A stretch of DNA of 6,203 bases from Caryophanales bacterium UBA4365 (GTDB lineage: Bacteria > Bacillota_I > Bacilli_A > RFN20 > CAG-826), in the NCBI GenBank assembly GCA_002393905.1, contig DGSJ01000015.1, forward strand, positions 1 to 6,203. Direction: 5' to 3'. Below the pieces are notes generated by a model, which saw nothing but the letters and a program-made list of their open reading frames with translations, was not told the origin of the DNA and did no database searches. Each line of letters opens with the position of its first letter. The stretch's first letter is position 1. A program made the position numbers and the translations under genes. Below are positions 4,926-6,203 of the stretch, in pieces.

Positions 4926-6203
4926 TGAAAGACTACGAAATCATTGTTGTTGGTGGTGGACACGCTGGTGTAGAAGCATGTGCGGCTTGCGCACATATGG
5001 GTTTAAAAACCCTTTTAATTACCCTCAACAAGAAAATGATTTCGAATATGCCTTGTAATCCATCGATTGGTGGATCAGCGAAAGGAATTGTTGTTCGTGA
5101 AGTTGATGCCTTAGGCGGAATGATGGGCATTGCTGCTGACCATGAGTATCTACAAATGAAGATGCTCAATACTGGTAAAGGTCCTGGTGTCCAATGCTTA
5201 AGAGCACAAGAAGATAAACATGCTTATCCTGCTTATATGCAGCATCTATTAGATGAAATAGATAATCTAGATATTTTAGAGAAAGAAGTTGTTGCTCTTT
5301 CATATCATGATGATGTGGTTGATGGAGTCATCTTAAAAGATGGTGAAGTTATTAAAGCAAAAGCTGTTGTTATCTCTACAGGAACCTACATGGATGGCGC
5401 AATCCTTAGAGGACATAAATCAGTTAGTGGTGGTCCAGATGGAGAAAATCCATCAATCGGTTTATCTGACTCCTTACGTAAAATGGGATTAGAAATTATC
5501 CGATTAAAAACTGGTACACCTCCACGTATTAAAAAATCATCTATCGATTTATCAAAAGCAACAATTCAACCAGGAATGGCTGGTGATTTTGCATTTTCTT
5601 ATACCACAAAAACATTTGTTCCAGTAGAAGAACAATTACCTTGTTATTTGATTTATACAAATGAAAAAACTCATAAATTAATTACTGATAATTTAGATCG
5701 AACAGCGACATTTAATGGTCTACAAACTGGTGTTGGACCACGTTATTGTCCATCCATTGAATCTAAAGTTATGACATTTAAAGATAAAGAAAGACACCAA
5801 CTCTTCCTTGAACCAGAGTTTAGAAATGGTGAATCAATTTATCTCCAAGGTTTCTCTACAGCCATGGATGAAGAAATGCAGGTCGAGATGGTACACTCCA
5901 TTGTTGGATTAGAACATGCGGAATTTTTAAAGTATGCTTATGCCATTGAATACGATGCTTTAGTGCCAACTCAGTTTGATTTAACTCTTAGAGTTAAAAA
6001 ATATAAGGGTCTTTATGGTGCTGGTCAAATCTGTGGAACTAGCGGATACGAAGAAGCTGCTGGTTTAGGATTAGTTGCTGGTATTAATGCCGCAAATTAT
6101 GTTTTAGGTCGTGAACCATTCATCCTAAAACGAAATGAATCATACATTGGAGTCATGATTGATGACATCGTCACCAAGGGAACAAACGAACCATATCGTT
6201 TAC
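4925..6203 (+). CDS. mnmG: tRNA uridine modification enzyme MnmG (GidA), N-terminal two thirds
   Basis: MnmG is the FAD-dependent partner of MnmE; together they install the carboxymethylaminomethyl group at C5 of wobble uridine U34 in certain tRNAs. The reading frame is open for 426 codons and leaves the right edge, so roughly 200 C-terminal residues of the usual 625 or so lie outside the window. Motifs: dinucleotide-binding VVGGGHAG (8-15), MPCNPSIGG (42-50) with Cys44, LNTGKGPGVQ (81-90), GPRYCPSIES (271-280) with the conserved Cys275, and GTSGYEEAAGLGLVAGINAA (371-390). These make the assignment secure. The ATG shares one base with the sufB stop (TAATG), and GGAAGGT (4907-4913) gives a plausible ribosome site 11 bases upstream. 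There is no promoter or terminator between sufB and this gene, so it is expected to be co-transcribed with suf. In many Firmicutes mnmG instead sits beside mnmE near the origin. Confidence 0.97.
   Translation, partial: MKDYEIIVVGGGHAGVEACAACAHMGLKTLLITLNKKMISNMPCNPSIGGSAKGIVVREVDALGGMMGIAADHEYLQMKMLNTGKGPGVQCLRAQEDKHAYPAYMQHLLDEIDNLDILEKEVVALSYHDDVVDGVILKDGEVIKAKAVVISTGTYMDGAILRGHKSVSGGPDGENPSIGLSDSLRKMGLEIIRLKTGTPPRIKKSSIDLSKATIQPGMAGDFAFSYTTKTFVPVEEQLPCYLIYTNEKTHKLITDNLDRTATFNGLQTGVGPRYCPSIESKVMTFKDKERHQLFLEPEFRNGESIYLQGFSTAMDEEMQVEMVHSIVGLEHAEFLKYAYAIEYDALVPTQFDLTLRVKKYKGLYGAGQICGTSGYEEAAGLGLVAGINAANYVLGREPFILKRNESYIGVMIDDIVTKGTNEPYRL

Noticed and set aside
4925..6203. mnmG as a truncated pseudogene.
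   Set aside because: The frame is open to the last base and all motifs are intact; the missing part is only beyond the window.

Overview
The window is a compact iron-sulfur cluster assembly (SUF) operon of a low-GC, Gram-positive-type bacterium. The five suf genes run in the order sufC-sufD-sufS-sufU-sufB on the + strand. They are followed without a gap by the first two thirds of mnmG (tRNA uridine modification), which leaves the window at its right edge. At the left edge the first 40 codons of a lipoprotein gene read off the other way.

The organism looks like a member of Bacilli, Erysipelotrichia or a walled or Acholeplasma-like Mollicutes lineage. The DNA is A+T rich, Shine-Dalgarno sites are strong AGGAGG types, and the CDSUB gene order with SufU instead of SufE is the Firmicutes arrangement. 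SufB is close to end-to-end collinear with Bacillus subtilis SufB as I remember it. TGA is used as a stop (sufC) and tryptophan is TGG, so this is not a Mycoplasma-type genetic code. I cannot name a genus.

Layout: 1-121 (minus strand) start of a lipoprotein; 122-339 divergent promoter region with one convincing sigma-A promoter in each direction plus a short palindrome, a phased ATAAG repeat and a perfect inverted repeat between them; 340-1158 sufC; 1155-1862 sufD (unusually short); 1864-3096 sufS; 3080-3532 sufU; 3519-4925 sufB; 4925-6203 mnmG (cut by the window). Every junction in the + strand operon overlaps or is separated by one base, no terminator is visible, and one promoter upstream of sufC probably serves all six genes.

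How the parts work together: SufS removes sulfur from cysteine as a persulfide, SufU (zinc protein) takes it over, and the SufB-SufD scaffold, driven by the SufC ATPase, builds the Fe-S cluster. MnmG acts with MnmE on the wobble uridine of certain tRNAs, the same base that is thiolated with sulfur from a cysteine desulfurase, so its place in the operon may be meaningful.

I found no unknown multi-gene system here. The points worth a second look are the half-size SufD, a glutamine in SufS where B. subtilis SufS carries the zinc-swapping histidine, mnmG fused into the suf transcription unit, and the structured divergent promoter region.
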